This document shows positions 28,812 to 37,596 of a DNA stretch of 64,000 nt, piece by piece. Within the stretch, counting starts at the first letter, position 1; each line of letters starts with the position of its first letter. Location of the stretch: assembly GCA_964483465.1 (NCBI GenBank), contig CAZABG010000001.1, forward strand, positions 1-64,000. Direction: 5' to 3'. The notes under the pieces are model-generated. The model was given only the letters and a program-made list of their open reading frames with translations. It made no database searches and had not been told where the DNA came from. Origin of the DNA: CAZABG01 sp964483465. GTDB taxonomy: Bacteria > Chlamydiota > Chlamydiia > Chlamydiales > Parachlamydiaceae. The position numbers were made by a program, and so were the translations under genes.

Positions 28812-31525
28812 ACATGCCCTGCATGGGCTGCTAGCCTTTTTCTTTTTTTTCGGCGAACCCACAATTTTCTCAATTCTTCAACCCAAAGGACTAAGCTTGC
28901 TATGGAACCGATGAAAAAGACTTCGCTTAGGGGCATTGGGACGGTGTGGAATAGGCGGTTTAAGGGAGGAAGAAAAACCACGCCCATATGGAGAATATTA
29001 CCAGCAAAAAGACCTATTATAAACCAACGATTTGTGAATAACCCCTTAAATGCTGATCGGGTTTCAGAACGGCAGTTAAGAGCGTTGAACCACTGGCATA
29101 CCGCAAGCACAGTAAATGTGCCTGTCTGCACCTGAGCGAATGGAATATCGGATGAAAGACGATAAATAAAATAAAAAAGGGTAGAAAAAGCCATCGTAGG
29201 CACCATGAAGACCATGCGTGTCAAAAGCTGCCGATTTAAGAGAGGTTCATTGCGAGCGATGGGCAATTGTTTCATTTCATCCCCTTCCCTTGGCTCAAGC
29301 ACTAAAGGAATGGCTAAAACGCCGTCAGTGATTAAATTAATCCATATAATCTGAACTGCCGCAAGCGGCAACGGAAACCCGAAAATCAGTGCTATGTAAA
29401 GGATAATAAGTTCAGTAAGGCCTGTACTTACTAAATACAAAAGCAGCTTCTTTATATTTCGAAAAACGATGCGTCCTTCCTCAACGGCATATACAATGGT
29501 CGCAAAGTTATCATCCGTTATGACGATTTTGGCGGCTTCCTTAGCTACTTCCGTGCCGGTGATTCCCATCGCGACCCCGACGTCTGCTATCGCGAGAGCC
29601 GGAGCATCATTGACCCCATCCCCTGTCATCGCAACTATCGCATTATTTTGCTGCCATGCCTTTACAATCTGAAGCTTTTGAGCCGGATGAACACGGGCAA
29701 AGACCGAAATTTTGGGGAGCCGATCTTTAAGATCTTCGTCAGAGAAGGTAGATAATTCTCGACCTTCTATGGCAATATCGCCTTCTTCCGCAATGTTTAA
29801 CATTTTGGCTATAGCAAGGCCTGTAATTTTATGATCGCCTGTAACAATAATCGGCCGAATCCCAGCTGAACGGCAAGCCTCGACCGCCGCTTTTACTTCT
29901 AAGCGAGGAGGATCAAATTGGCCGGTTAATCCCAAGAAACGAGCAAGGCCCTTGAGCGGTTCCCATCCCCTAGTTAAATCAATTGCGGAATTTTCTATTA
30001 CGGCAAATGCCAATAGCCTTAGGCCTTTTTCCGCCATGGAAACTTCTGCAAGCCTAAGGCGATTTTGCATTTCTCTATCGGTTGAGCAAATCGCTAAAAC
30101 GGCTTCAGGAGCGCCTTTAATGTAAATTGTCTTTACCCCATCTCGTTCAACGAAAACGGCCATCATCTTGGTTTCAGAATCAAATGGAATTTCGGCTAAC
30201 CTTTTAAAATGCCCTCTTATTTCTTCCGGATTAAATCCTCCTTTCTCTGCCAGCACTAACAATGAAATTTCAGTCGGATCTCCGATAGTATTCCATGATG
30301 AATCTTCATTATTTAAAAGATAACCAGCATCGTTGCAAAGAATTGCGGCCGATAGGAATTCTATCAAGTTCCTATCTTCAGTAGGACGAATCTGACTTTC
30401 ATCTTCTATAAATTCCCCTTTTGGAGAATAACCGGCTCCCGTTACTAGAATTTTCCTTCCTTGGGAAAGCCAAATCTCCGTTACCGTCATCTGATTTTGA
30501 GTAAGGGTTCCTGTTTTATCTGTGCAAATTATCGTTGTAGAGCCTAATGTTTCGACCGCATCTAATTTACGTACAATAGCGCCTCTTCTCGCCATTCGAT
30601 GCATACCTACCGCTAATACAATCGTCATAGCCACAGGAAGCCCTTCCGGCACCATAGAGACTACCTGGCTAAGTGCAACCAATAAAATTGTGGTAAACTT
30701 AAGATTTTGCAAAAGCCCAATCAATATAACCGTTGTAAATACAAAAAAGGCCGCGACCAGTACATATTTAGAAAAGCTCGCTATTTTTTCCTCTAAAGGA
30801 GTGCTTATTTTATTGATAGATTGCGTCAGAGCCGCAATTTGACCGATCTCAGTCTGAATGCCTGTAGCAACAACTACCGCTTTTCCTCTTCCTTTTACGA
30901 TGTGCGTTCCTGCATAGACCATGTTCGTCCTATCCCCAAGAGGGGTGGCTTTGGGAAGCCGGGAAACCATTTTCCAAATCGGCATAGATTCTCCTGTCAA
31001 GGAAGCCTCTGATGCCTGCAAGGATGATGCGCTAATCAATCGAGCGTCAGCTCCTACTGCATCCCCTTCGCTTAGAAGAAGGATATCGCCTGGAACGAGA
31101 TCTTTAGAGTCGATAAGCTGTTCATGTCGATTACGAAGCACTTTAACAATAGTATGGGTTAACTTTTTAAGCGCTTCGATTGAAATTTGAGCCCGTCTTT
31201 CTTGATACGCTCCTATTAAAGCATTTAAGACTAATACAAAAAGAATCAATTGGGCATCTAAAGCATGTCCAACCCCAAAAGCGATACAAGACGCAACCAA
31301 TAAGAGATAGATAAGAGGGCTTTTGAATTGACGAATTAAAATTAGGAAAAAAGAAGAGCCTTTGCTTTTGTATAGTTCATTAAACCCATATAGCTTATGC
31401 CTAGATTTTACTTCTTCAGATGACAGGCCTTTTTGCGGCTGATCATTAAATAATTTAAGCACCTCTTCCGCCGAGTACGCATGCCACGACTTATCTGCAA
31501 TTTCTTTTTGATCAGAGGAACTCAT
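28808..31525 (-). CDS. calcium/cation-transporting P2-type ATPase (PMR1/PacL-like)
   Basis: Full-length P2A ATPase of 905 residues. The N-terminal cation-ATPase domain (SWHAYSAEEVLKLFNDQPQK) is followed by the actuator domain with LTGESMPIWK, the TM4 ion-site SMVPEGLPVAMTIV, the phosphorylation motif CTDKTGTLTQNQMTVTEIW, KGAPEAVL, MTGDGVNDAPALAIADVGVA, and six C-terminal membrane segments. The PEGLP motif is that of Ca2+ (and Mn2+) pumps of the SERCA/PMR1 class. It would export Ca2+ from the cytoplasm. A truncated paralogue sits 2.2 kb downstream. The end of the protein (WVRRKKRKRLAAHAGHV) is unusually basic. Confidence 0.92.
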   Translation of the reverse strand: MSSSDQKEIADKSWHAYSAEEVLKLFNDQPQKGLSSEEVKSRHKLYGFNELYKSKGSSFFLILIRQFKSPLIYLLLVASCIAFGVGHALDAQLILFVLVLNALIGAYQERRAQISIEALKKLTHTIVKVLRNRHEQLIDSKDLVPGDILLLSEGDAVGADARLISASSLQASEASLTGESMPIWKMVSRLPKATPLGDRTNMVYAGTHIVKGRGKAVVVATGIQTEIGQIAALTQSINKISTPLEEKIASFSKYVLVAAFFVFTTVILIGLLQNLKFTTILLVALSQVVSMVPEGLPVAMTIVLAVGMHRMARRGAIVRKLDAVETLGSTTIICTDKTGTLTQNQMTVTEIWLSQGRKILVTGAGYSPKGEFIEDESQIRPTEDRNLIEFLSAAILCNDAGYLLNNEDSSWNTIGDPTEISLLVLAEKGGFNPEEIRGHFKRLAEIPFDSETKMMAVFVERDGVKTIYIKGAPEAVLAICSTDREMQNRLRLAEVSMAEKGLRLLAFAVIENSAIDLTRGWEPLKGLARFLGLTGQFDPPRLEVKAAVEACRSAGIRPIIVTGDHKITGLAIAKMLNIAEEGDIAIEGRELSTFSDEDLKDRLPKISVFARVHPAQKLQIVKAWQQNNAIVAMTGDGVNDAPALAIADVGVAMGITGTEVAKEAAKIVITDDNFATIVYAVEEGRIVFRNIKKLLLYLVSTGLTELIILYIALIFGFPLPLAAVQIIWINLITDGVLAIPLVLEPREGDEMKQLPIARNEPLLNRQLLTRMVFMVPTMAFSTLFYFIYRLSSDIPFAQVQTGTFTVLAVCQWFNALNCRSETRSAFKGLFTNRWFIIGLFAGNILHMGVVFLPPLNRLFHTVPMPLSEVFFIGSIASLVLWVEELRKLWVRRKKRKRLAAHAGHV

Positions 31526-31609
31526 ATTAATTTGTGTTATACTAATTAATTGATAAACGTCCTAGTTTCAAACCATGCGAGTCTAAGATTTACCTGATTT
31601 AGGAGACTC

Positions 31610-32419
31610 TTACATGGCGTGGTAAGAAAAAAACGTCATATGGACAAGATTGAATATAAAGTGCACGAGGATAGCGCTTTCAATGCTTTTTGAATAAAGG
31701 TAAACCCCTCCATACAAAAGACCTGTCAAAAACGTAAAAGCTAAAATACCCAGGTTTGGGCTCCAATAGATATGGCTAATCGAGAATAGAAGCGAAGTGA
31801 TTATCAAAGCAATTGCATTACCCCATTTAGTGTTCTTAAAGTAATCGCCAAGCGTTTTTTGGATAAATCCGCGATAAAATCCTTCTTCAGGAATAGAAGT
31901 GAGAAAAAAATTACTTGAGGTTCGCGCAAGGAAGAATGAAGGAAGTTTAAAATCTAAATGCGAGGCTCCAGATATTATCGCAAGGCCGGCTAAAACTACA
32001 ATACCCGCGCATCCAAGGGCCAACCCTCTCATTACGACACTTAAATCCTTTAATGATTGAGCAAGCGGAACAACAAACGCGAGCGGAAATAATCCTATTA
32101 AAGGATTTTCCAATCCTAAAGCAAATTTTGGGGTAATAAAAAAAGGATAATAGCCGGGAACTAATCTCAATTTATAGCTAAGTCCAAAAAATACAAGGGC
32201 AACAAATAATCCGGTATTCGGACTTCGCTTATAAAAGATCCATAGCAATGCCAAAATCCCAATAAAAAATAGACCGAACCAAGTGATATTGCCAGCCATT
32301 ACACCCAGCATGACAGCAATGCAAGCGAGCGTTCCCCAAATTTTAGGATCACGTTTTATCCATAAGCTTAAAAATGCCGCTCCTAAAAAAATAAAGGCAA
32401 AAAGGGTGCTTAATGGCAC
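31610..32419 (-). CDS. CPBP family intramembrane metalloprotease
   Basis: Membrane protein of 269 residues with about eight hydrophobic segments. The CPBP/Rce1 motifs are present: EEGFYRGFIQ (EExxxR) near residue 195, SISHIYW with the second-motif His, and HFIFNLVHM with the third. The start is GTG, with AGAGGA 12 bases upstream. CPBP proteins are intramembrane glutamate/metallo-proteases; in Gram-positive bacteria some give immunity to their own bacteriocins. It is transcribed away from the microcin C-like operon that starts 248 bp further on. Its base composition is like the chromosome and unlike that operon, so a link is speculative. Confidence 0.82.
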   Translation of the reverse strand: MPLSTLFAFIFLGAAFLSLWIKRDPKIWGTLACIAVMLGVMAGNITWFGLFFIGILALLWIFYKRSPNTGLFVALVFFGLSYKLRLVPGYYPFFITPKFALGLENPLIGLFPLAFVVPLAQSLKDLSVVMRGLALGCAGIVVLAGLAIISGASHLDFKLPSFFLARTSSNFFLTSIPEEGFYRGFIQKTLGDYFKNTKWGNAIALIITSLLFSISHIYWSPNLGILAFTFLTGLLYGGVYLYSKSIESAILVHFIFNLVHMTFFSYHAM

Positions 32420-32666
32420 TTTGATTAGTGTTCCTCTAACATCGCTCTATTGATTTTGCCAGCAATACTCAATAATTTCTATTATCATCTGCACCAAGTG
32501 AAATATATTAAAAAATTTATAATCATATACATCTAGATCAGTAAATTAAAAATTAATATATACATATCTTTTATATTATTTTTAATTTTATTATGGATTT
32601 TATTTCATATTTTTGTGATCTTTTTGCGAGTCTTTTAGACAACTCAAAAAACTTAAGGAAAAAAAT

Positions 32667-32723
32667 ATGGAATACGAAATTACTACTGAAGTAGCTGCAA
32701 TCGATAGACCAACCGTAAATTAA
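32667..32723 (+). CDS. mccA: microcin C-like precursor peptide (18 aa)
   Basis: Eighteen-codon gene encoding MEYEITTEVAAIDRPTVN. AAGGA lies nine bases before its ATG, and the exporter gene starts seven bases after its TAA. In microcin C systems the precursor is a very short peptide whose last residue is Asn; MccB converts that Asn and links it to a nucleotide. Here the peptide ends in Asn (AAT then TAA) and stands directly before an MccC-like exporter and an MccB-like enzyme, the classical order. Length is within the 7-40 residue range of described Mcc precursors. The sequence itself resembles none I can recall. Unlike the E. coli operon, no terminator hairpin separates it from the next gene. 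Confidence 0.75.
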   Translation: MEYEITTEVAAIDRPTVN

Positions 32724-32730
32724 AACTATT

Positions 32731-33987
32731 ATGGCCTCACTCATAAATGTTAAAAAGAAAGAATTGTTGATAATTTATCTTTTATCAGCATTATTTTCTG
32801 GAGGACGCTTATTTGTAGGGGCCATATCAGTTATTTATGTCTTATCTCACGGAGTTTCAATCGGAGAGTTTGCTACGATTAAATCAGTTCAAGTAGCAAC
32901 TTTTTTGATACTTGATATTCCCTCTGGGATATTTATTAAACGAATAGGTTACCGAAAATCAATTCTATTAACATTCTTTTTTTCTATCTTAGGTCTTTTT
33001 CTTTATATTACAGGAACTGGTTTTGCTTCCTTCATTTTTGCTGAGTTTATTTTAGCCATTTCATTGTGTATGTGCCCAGCTGCTTTTGCTGATTATGTTA
33101 TGGAATTCTTAAAAAGAAATCCTGATTTGTTGGTTGAAAAAATATTTCATCGCAATGAGGTTTATACAAGCATTGCTAACATCGTTTGTGGAGCCTTTGG
33201 AGGCTATCTTTTTTCCATACAAAAATCCATACCATATGGCGCAGGCATATTTGTACAAGGATGTGGATTGATATTGGCATATTTCATGATTAGTAAGACA
33301 TGTAAAAGACACGCATTAATCGAGAAACCGATACCTTTTTTGAAAAATAGTCTTAAAAGTCTAAAGTTAACTCAAAAAACTTTACTTTTACCTATATTTT
33401 TACTTTTTATTATTCAGCTTACAATTCAACCTCTTTACCACTATTGGCAACCGCTTTTTTACGAAATCAATCCTAACATTTCAAGTTCAACACTGGGCTT
33501 TCTATTTATGTGCTATTCTTTATGTTCAATAATTTTAAATTTAACATTTTCAAAGCTAGTACGTTATCAATTTTTTAGATCAATGGATTGTATATTGTTT
33601 CTATTACTTATTTCTTCAGGGTTTTATGTGATAACAGCAATTTCCGATAACGAGAAGGTCGCATTTGCATCTTTTGCATGCTTGCAAGGACTTCTATTTA
33701 CAACATTAACTTGCATATCCGCCATAATTAACAAGTCGATTGAAAACGATAATCGTCCAGTAATTTTAAAAAGCATTTCATTTCTTGCTAGATTAGGAAT
33801 GTTAACGTCATTCACTTATATACAATTTTTTGCTTTTCTTAATGGTAAATCTGACATTAATGGAGAAGTTCATACTATCTATTTACAGGCTTGTCTTGTT
33901 TTATTTGGATCTATAATTACTTCCGCAATATTTTATTACTCATCTTTCAAAAAATACATAATGGTTTATCGTGAAAATTACTCATAA
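32731..33987 (+). CDS. mccC: MFS exporter, MccC-like
   Basis: Major facilitator protein of 418 residues with about twelve membrane segments; it starts MASLINVKKKELLIIYLLSA. The loop between helices 2 and 3 has the MFS motif A shape (FIKRIGYRKSILL). Its place between the Asn-terminated peptide and the MccB-like gene identifies it as the likely exporter of the peptide-nucleotide, which also gives the producer some immunity. Coding sequence is markedly A+T-rich compared with genes on both sides, suggesting acquisition. It overlaps the next gene by 17 bases. Confidence 0.8.
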   Translation: MASLINVKKKELLIIYLLSALFSGGRLFVGAISVIYVLSHGVSIGEFATIKSVQVATFLILDIPSGIFIKRIGYRKSILLTFFFSILGLFLYITGTGFASFIFAEFILAISLCMCPAAFADYVMEFLKRNPDLLVEKIFHRNEVYTSIANIVCGAFGGYLFSIQKSIPYGAGIFVQGCGLILAYFMISKTCKRHALIEKPIPFLKNSLKSLKLTQKTLLLPIFLLFIIQLTIQPLYHYWQPLFYEINPNISSSTLGFLFMCYSLCSIILNLTFSKLVRYQFFRSMDCILFLLLISSGFYVITAISDNEKVAFASFACLQGLLFTTLTCISAIINKSIENDNRPVILKSISFLARLGMLTSFTYIQFFAFLNGKSDINGEVHTIYLQACLVLFGSIITSAIFYYSSFKKYIMVYRENYS

Positions 33988-35041
33988 TGAATTGTTCTAT
34001 ATAATCCCTCACTATTTACCTTTAAAGAATTTTTCAAAATCAAATGGAAAATATATTATTGAATTAGGCGCTGGAGAAACATACAAGAAGCTAAAACTTG
34101 ATTCAACTTCGATGGAGATATTAAAAAAGTTTACACAACCTCACACAATATCCGAAATTCAAGCCTTCTCTCAACATCCCAAAGAAATGGTAAAGATGTT
34201 TTGCGAGCGTTTAATTAATGAGAAAATTTTAGTATTGTATAAAGAAGTACCCGACAATTACAAACGTTATGGAAGACATCTTGAATACTATGCTTTGCAT
34301 GACATGTGTCCAATATCAGCTCAAGATAAATTAAAGGACATCTCTATCACGCTAATTGGAGCGGGAGGAATTGGAAATTGGATCTCAATGAATCTAGTGG
34401 GTCTTGGAATCAGAAAGATTAGGCTAGTTGATCCTGATCTGATTGAAGAATCAAATTTAACAAGACAAGTTCTGTTCTCTGAAAAAGATGTAGGAAAACT
34501 TAAAGTAGATGTTGCCGCAAATCAACTCAGACAACGAAATAAAAATTTAATGGTTGAAGCAATTAACGAAACTGTAACTTCTACAAATGTTTCTAGATTG
34601 ATACAAGATACAAATTTTGTAGTGCTTTCGGCTGATAGGCCATTTTTTGCTATACAAAAGTGGTTGAATAACGAATGTCTGAAACTGAAAATACCTCTTA
34701 TTAATGTTGGATATGCTGCAGGCGATGGAATCATGGGTCCGCTAGTAATTCCTGAAGTAAGCGCCTGTTTAGCGTGTAATAGCCATGTCAATGATGATAA
34801 TTATTATTTTGGAAATAGTGACCCTGATGCTGAATTATTCTCTAATCATTTTATATCTCCATCTTTTTCCTGCTTAAATTCGTTAATCTCTTGTATGGCA
34901 TCATATGAAATTATAAAATTTTTATTAGGATTTGGTGAATGTATAACAATAAATAATATTGTGCAAATTAGTCCTTTGGATTTTTCAATTAAAAAAATAA
35001 GCTGTAAAAGAAATAATAAATGCACAGTTTGTCACAAATAA
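33971..35041 (+). CDS. mccB: MccB-like peptide adenylyltransferase (ThiF/E1 family)
   Basis: 356-residue E1-like enzyme, close to the 350 of E. coli MccB. It starts with GTG inside the exporter gene. Residues 1-100 form an N-terminal peptide-clamp-like region; the ThiF domain follows with GAGGIG (130-135), LVDPD (152-156), SNLTRQVLFSEKDVGKLK (161-178), LSADRPF near 220, and two zinc CxxC pairs (Cys266/269 and 351/354). From memory, the stretch DKLK...GIGN...NLTRQVLFSE.DVGK matches MccB much better than ThiF or MoeB. MccB uses two ATP to turn the terminal Asn of the precursor into an N-P-linked AMP (CMP in some). It probably acts on the 18-mer upstream. Confidence 0.88.
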   Translation: MKITHNELFYIIPHYLPLKNFSKSNGKYIIELGAGETYKKLKLDSTSMEILKKFTQPHTISEIQAFSQHPKEMVKMFCERLINEKILVLYKEVPDNYKRYGRHLEYYALHDMCPISAQDKLKDISITLIGAGGIGNWISMNLVGLGIRKIRLVDPDLIEESNLTRQVLFSEKDVGKLKVDVAANQLRQRNKNLMVEAINETVTSTNVSRLIQDTNFVVLSADRPFFAIQKWLNNECLKLKIPLINVGYAAGDGIMGPLVIPEVSACLACNSHVNDDNYYFGNSDPDAELFSNHFISPSFSCLNSLISCMASYEIIKFLLGFGECITINNIVQISPLDFSIKKISCKRNNKCTVCHK

Positions 35042-35061
35042 TAGAACCCCAATTAATTTAC

Positions 35062-35574
35062 ATGGAAAAAATATCTTTCGAAAATCGAGTTACCTTAAGA
35101 AAGCTTACTGTTGAAGATCTAGATCATTTCTATGTATGGGCAAGCGATTTGGAAGTCGCGAGAAGCATGACTTGGGAAGCTTATAGCAGTCTTGAAGAAG
35201 CAGAAAAATTTCTCAATCAGATTGCAGCGCATCACCCTTGGTTTAAGGCGATTTGTCTCGATGGCGTCCCCATTGGATCGATCACATTAACTCAAGGCAA
35301 AGGCGCGCAAGCTTGCAAGGCGGAAATTGGCTTTGTTATCGCAAAACAATATTGGGGAAAAGGTATTGCCACTTTAGCTCTAAAAGAGGCGATTAATCTG
35401 GGATTTGATGATTTACAAATTCAAAGAATAGAAGCTTTTGTCGATCCCGAAAATATCGCCTCTCAAAAAGTTCTTATCAAAGCCGGAATGCAGTTAGAAG
35501 GTCTTCTTAAAAGTTACATTCTTTTTAAAGGAAAAGTGAGAGATCGTTATATATTCTCTATTACAAAATCTTGA
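35062..35574 (+). CDS. GNAT acetyltransferase (RimL/MccE C-terminal-like)
   Basis: 170 residues from ATG 35062; an upstream in-frame ATG at 35020 would overlap the MccB-like gene and has no ribosome site. The GNAT core is clear: LRKLTVEDLDHFYVW, the acetyl-CoA loop QYWGKGIATLALKEA, and VDPENIASQKVLIKAGM. In E. coli the C-terminal half of MccE, a RimL-like GNAT, acetylates processed microcin C and gives immunity; this gene is in the right place for that role. Its codon use is richer in G+C than that of mccC/mccB, so it may instead be a resident chromosomal acetyltransferase of unrelated function. Confidence 0.75.
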   Translation: MEKISFENRVTLRKLTVEDLDHFYVWASDLEVARSMTWEAYSSLEEAEKFLNQIAAHHPWFKAICLDGVPIGSITLTQGKGAQACKAEIGFVIAKQYWGKGIATLALKEAINLGFDDLQIQRIEAFVDPENIASQKVLIKAGMQLEGLLKSYILFKGKVRDRYIFSITKS

Positions 35575-35611
35575 TTTATTATTTTTGTTATATCGTCACT
35601 TTTAATATAAC

Positions 35612-35791
35612 TCTGATGAGAATAAAAAATTTGCAGATCTTTGTAAGATCCCTCCCTCAACATTCTTTAAATGTCTAACCTATTTAGAAGGACAGGCCAA
35701 CAAAGAAAGGAATGGCGGAAGACTAGATTTTATCAAGATTGATTCGGTAAATGAAATGGTAGCTAATCTTATTGAGGCGATTTCAACTTAA
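35612..35791 (+). pseudogene. C-terminal remnant of an unknown gene
   Basis: A 60-codon frame without a start codon reads SDENKKFADLCKIPPSTFF, LTYLEGQANKERNGGRLDFI and VNEMVANLIEAIST-stop. A stop codon lies just upstream in the same frame. The composition looks like real coding sequence, but no family is recognised. Confidence 0.35.
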
Positions 35792-35805
35792 TTTCAGCCT
35801 TAAAG

Positions 35806-35829
35806 CCCTCTTGCAACAATGCAAGAGGG
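35806..35829. terminator. hairpin between convergent genes
   Basis: Ten-base stem CCCTCTTGCA/TGCAAGAGGG with an ACAA loop. It lies between the GNAT region (plus) and the amidohydrolase gene (minus). There is no good U-run on either side, so termination strength is uncertain. Confidence 0.6.
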
Positions 35830-35840
35830 GTAATTTCCAA

Positions 35841-37469
35841 TTAGACTTTTTTCCCATTCAGCCAGCGGCCCGATATTTTGATATCTTTTATCTGATTAAC
35901 ATCGATTTTTCTTGGATTTTGATCCAAAATGACAAAGTCGGCGTATTTACCCGTCTCAATACTGCCTAGCTCATTTTCTCTAAAACTTTGCCAAGCAGGA
36001 TAAAGAGTTAAGCCTTTGATAGCATCGTCAACGCTGATTTTCTCTTTTGCATTTAGTACACGCCCATCATCCGTCTTTCTTGTCGCGGCTACCTGCAAAA
36101 AAAGAAGCGGATTAGGAGGCCCTAGCGTATCGTCATTAAAACTGAATTTAAGACCTAGGTCTTTCGCGGTTTGAGCCGCATCAAGGAGCTCAGTGCGTGA
36201 TTCGCCAAGGATTTTATCCTGAAACACGTCTCCCCAGTAGTAGACATGATACTCGGTAAATGAAGGCGTTGCCTTCAGTTTGGCAATACGCTTCCACTGC
36301 CCAGGATCCACAATCGACGCATGTTCGATCCGAAAACGTGCATCATCGCTAGGATAAGCTTCCTGAGCTTTTTCGAAGGCTTGCAACGTATCTTCGACTG
36401 CCTGATCGCCATTGGCGTGCACGGCCACCTGTATGCCTTGCTTACGCGCGTTTTTCACAATTTCTGTTAGCTGATCCTGGGTAAAATTAAGCTTGCCCTT
36501 GGTCTCTTGATCTTTATAGTCCTCTTTCATAGCTGCCGTATATCCTTGAATGGAGCCATCCGCCCATATTTTTAAACCAAGGATTTTAAACATGTCGGTG
36601 TTTTGTTTTCTTAAATCAGGAATCTTATCTAGAAGATTGGTAACCATATACCCTTGAATACGGACTGAAGCGTCAGGCCCAACGCTTGCATCTCGTAAAA
36701 GTTTAATATGCTCTTCAGGCGTTGGCACTGGAAGTCCTAAGGCGAGATCTGTAACCGTCGTGTATCCGGCATCGGCGAACACTTTTAATGCTTGGCGTGT
36801 CAGCTTTGAAAGCTCATCAGTGCTTAGATTATTAACCGCCGATACAAGCCTACCCACAGCCGGCACTTCATAACCTACGCCTGTCAAATGACCCTCCTTA
36901 TCTCTTTGATAAGACCCCCCGACCGGATTTGGTGTTTGATCGGTCACTTTGGCAATTTCGAATGCTTTACGGTTTCCATAGGCGATGTGGCCCGACTTGT
37001 TAACCACAACGATGGGTGTATCTTTAGAGATGGCATCAAGCGTTTCAAAGTTTAGCTCTCCCGGATCGCTCATCAAAGAAGGATCATAGCCCCAGGCAAG
37101 AACAGGCCCCTTTTTTACAGCTTCTTTTAATACCTCTATGACTTCTTTAATTGTCTTATATTTAAATGGGCTTACATCGGTCGATGCCGAAACAATTGCA
37201 TCCAAAGTAATATGGGTATGAGGATTAATAAAGCCGGGCAATAAGGTTTTGCCTTGAAGGTCTACAAGATTTGTATTCTCTCCTTTCCAATCAAAAGCGC
37301 CTTTTTTATCTCCGACATAAACAATTTTTCCGTCTTTTACCGCAACCGCTTCCGCTTCGGGCTGCCGATCATTTACGGTTATAATGTCTCCTCCAAAAAA
37401 AATGGTATCCGCCTGCTGACCCAGCAAACTTCCAAGGCCCAAAATTCCGGCAAAAAGCCACTTACGCAT
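35841..37469 (-). CDS. exported amidohydrolase (amidohydrolase 3 / YtcJ-like)
   Basis: 542 residues with a short signal peptide (MRKWLFAGILGLGSLLGQ). The metal-dependent hydrolase fold is shown by GFINPHTHITLDA (HxH metal site), ADGSIQGYTAAM, AVHANGDQAVEDTL and RIEHASIVDP, with the C-terminal DDAIKGLTLYPAW and GKYADFVILDQNP strands. The family hydrolyses amide or ester bonds in varied small molecules; the substrate cannot be predicted. Export to the periplasm, if the signal is real, is common in this subgroup. Confidence 0.87.
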   Translation of the reverse strand: MRKWLFAGILGLGSLLGQQADTIFFGGDIITVNDRQPEAEAVAVKDGKIVYVGDKKGAFDWKGENTNLVDLQGKTLLPGFINPHTHITLDAIVSASTDVSPFKYKTIKEVIEVLKEAVKKGPVLAWGYDPSLMSDPGELNFETLDAISKDTPIVVVNKSGHIAYGNRKAFEIAKVTDQTPNPVGGSYQRDKEGHLTGVGYEVPAVGRLVSAVNNLSTDELSKLTRQALKVFADAGYTTVTDLALGLPVPTPEEHIKLLRDASVGPDASVRIQGYMVTNLLDKIPDLRKQNTDMFKILGLKIWADGSIQGYTAAMKEDYKDQETKGKLNFTQDQLTEIVKNARKQGIQVAVHANGDQAVEDTLQAFEKAQEAYPSDDARFRIEHASIVDPGQWKRIAKLKATPSFTEYHVYYWGDVFQDKILGESRTELLDAAQTAKDLGLKFSFNDDTLGPPNPLLFLQVAATRKTDDGRVLNAKEKISVDDAIKGLTLYPAWQSFRENELGSIETGKYADFVILDQNPRKIDVNQIKDIKISGRWLNGKKV

Positions 37470-37536
37470 ATATCCCTCGCTATTTAATAAGTGGTTTAAA
37501 GCAAATAATGATTACTATCAACCCTTCATAAGGCAC

Positions 37537-37565
37537 TTGATCTACTTTTATCCTCTTGATAATAT
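37537..37565 (+). promoter_or_regulatory. sigma-70-type promoter of hsp20
   Basis: TTGATC, a 17-base spacer, then TAATAT at 37560-37565, about 30 bp before the hsp20 start. Only these two boxes support it. Confidence 0.5.
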
Positions 37566-37596
37566 TACGATCGAAATTTCAATTTAAAGGAGGTTA

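Noticed and set aside
33971..35041. Plain ThiF/MoeB (thiamine or molybdopterin) enzyme
   Set aside because: No thiamine or molybdenum genes nearby; the N-terminal clamp region, the NLTRQVLFSEKDVGK pattern and the Asn-ending peptide gene favour MccB.
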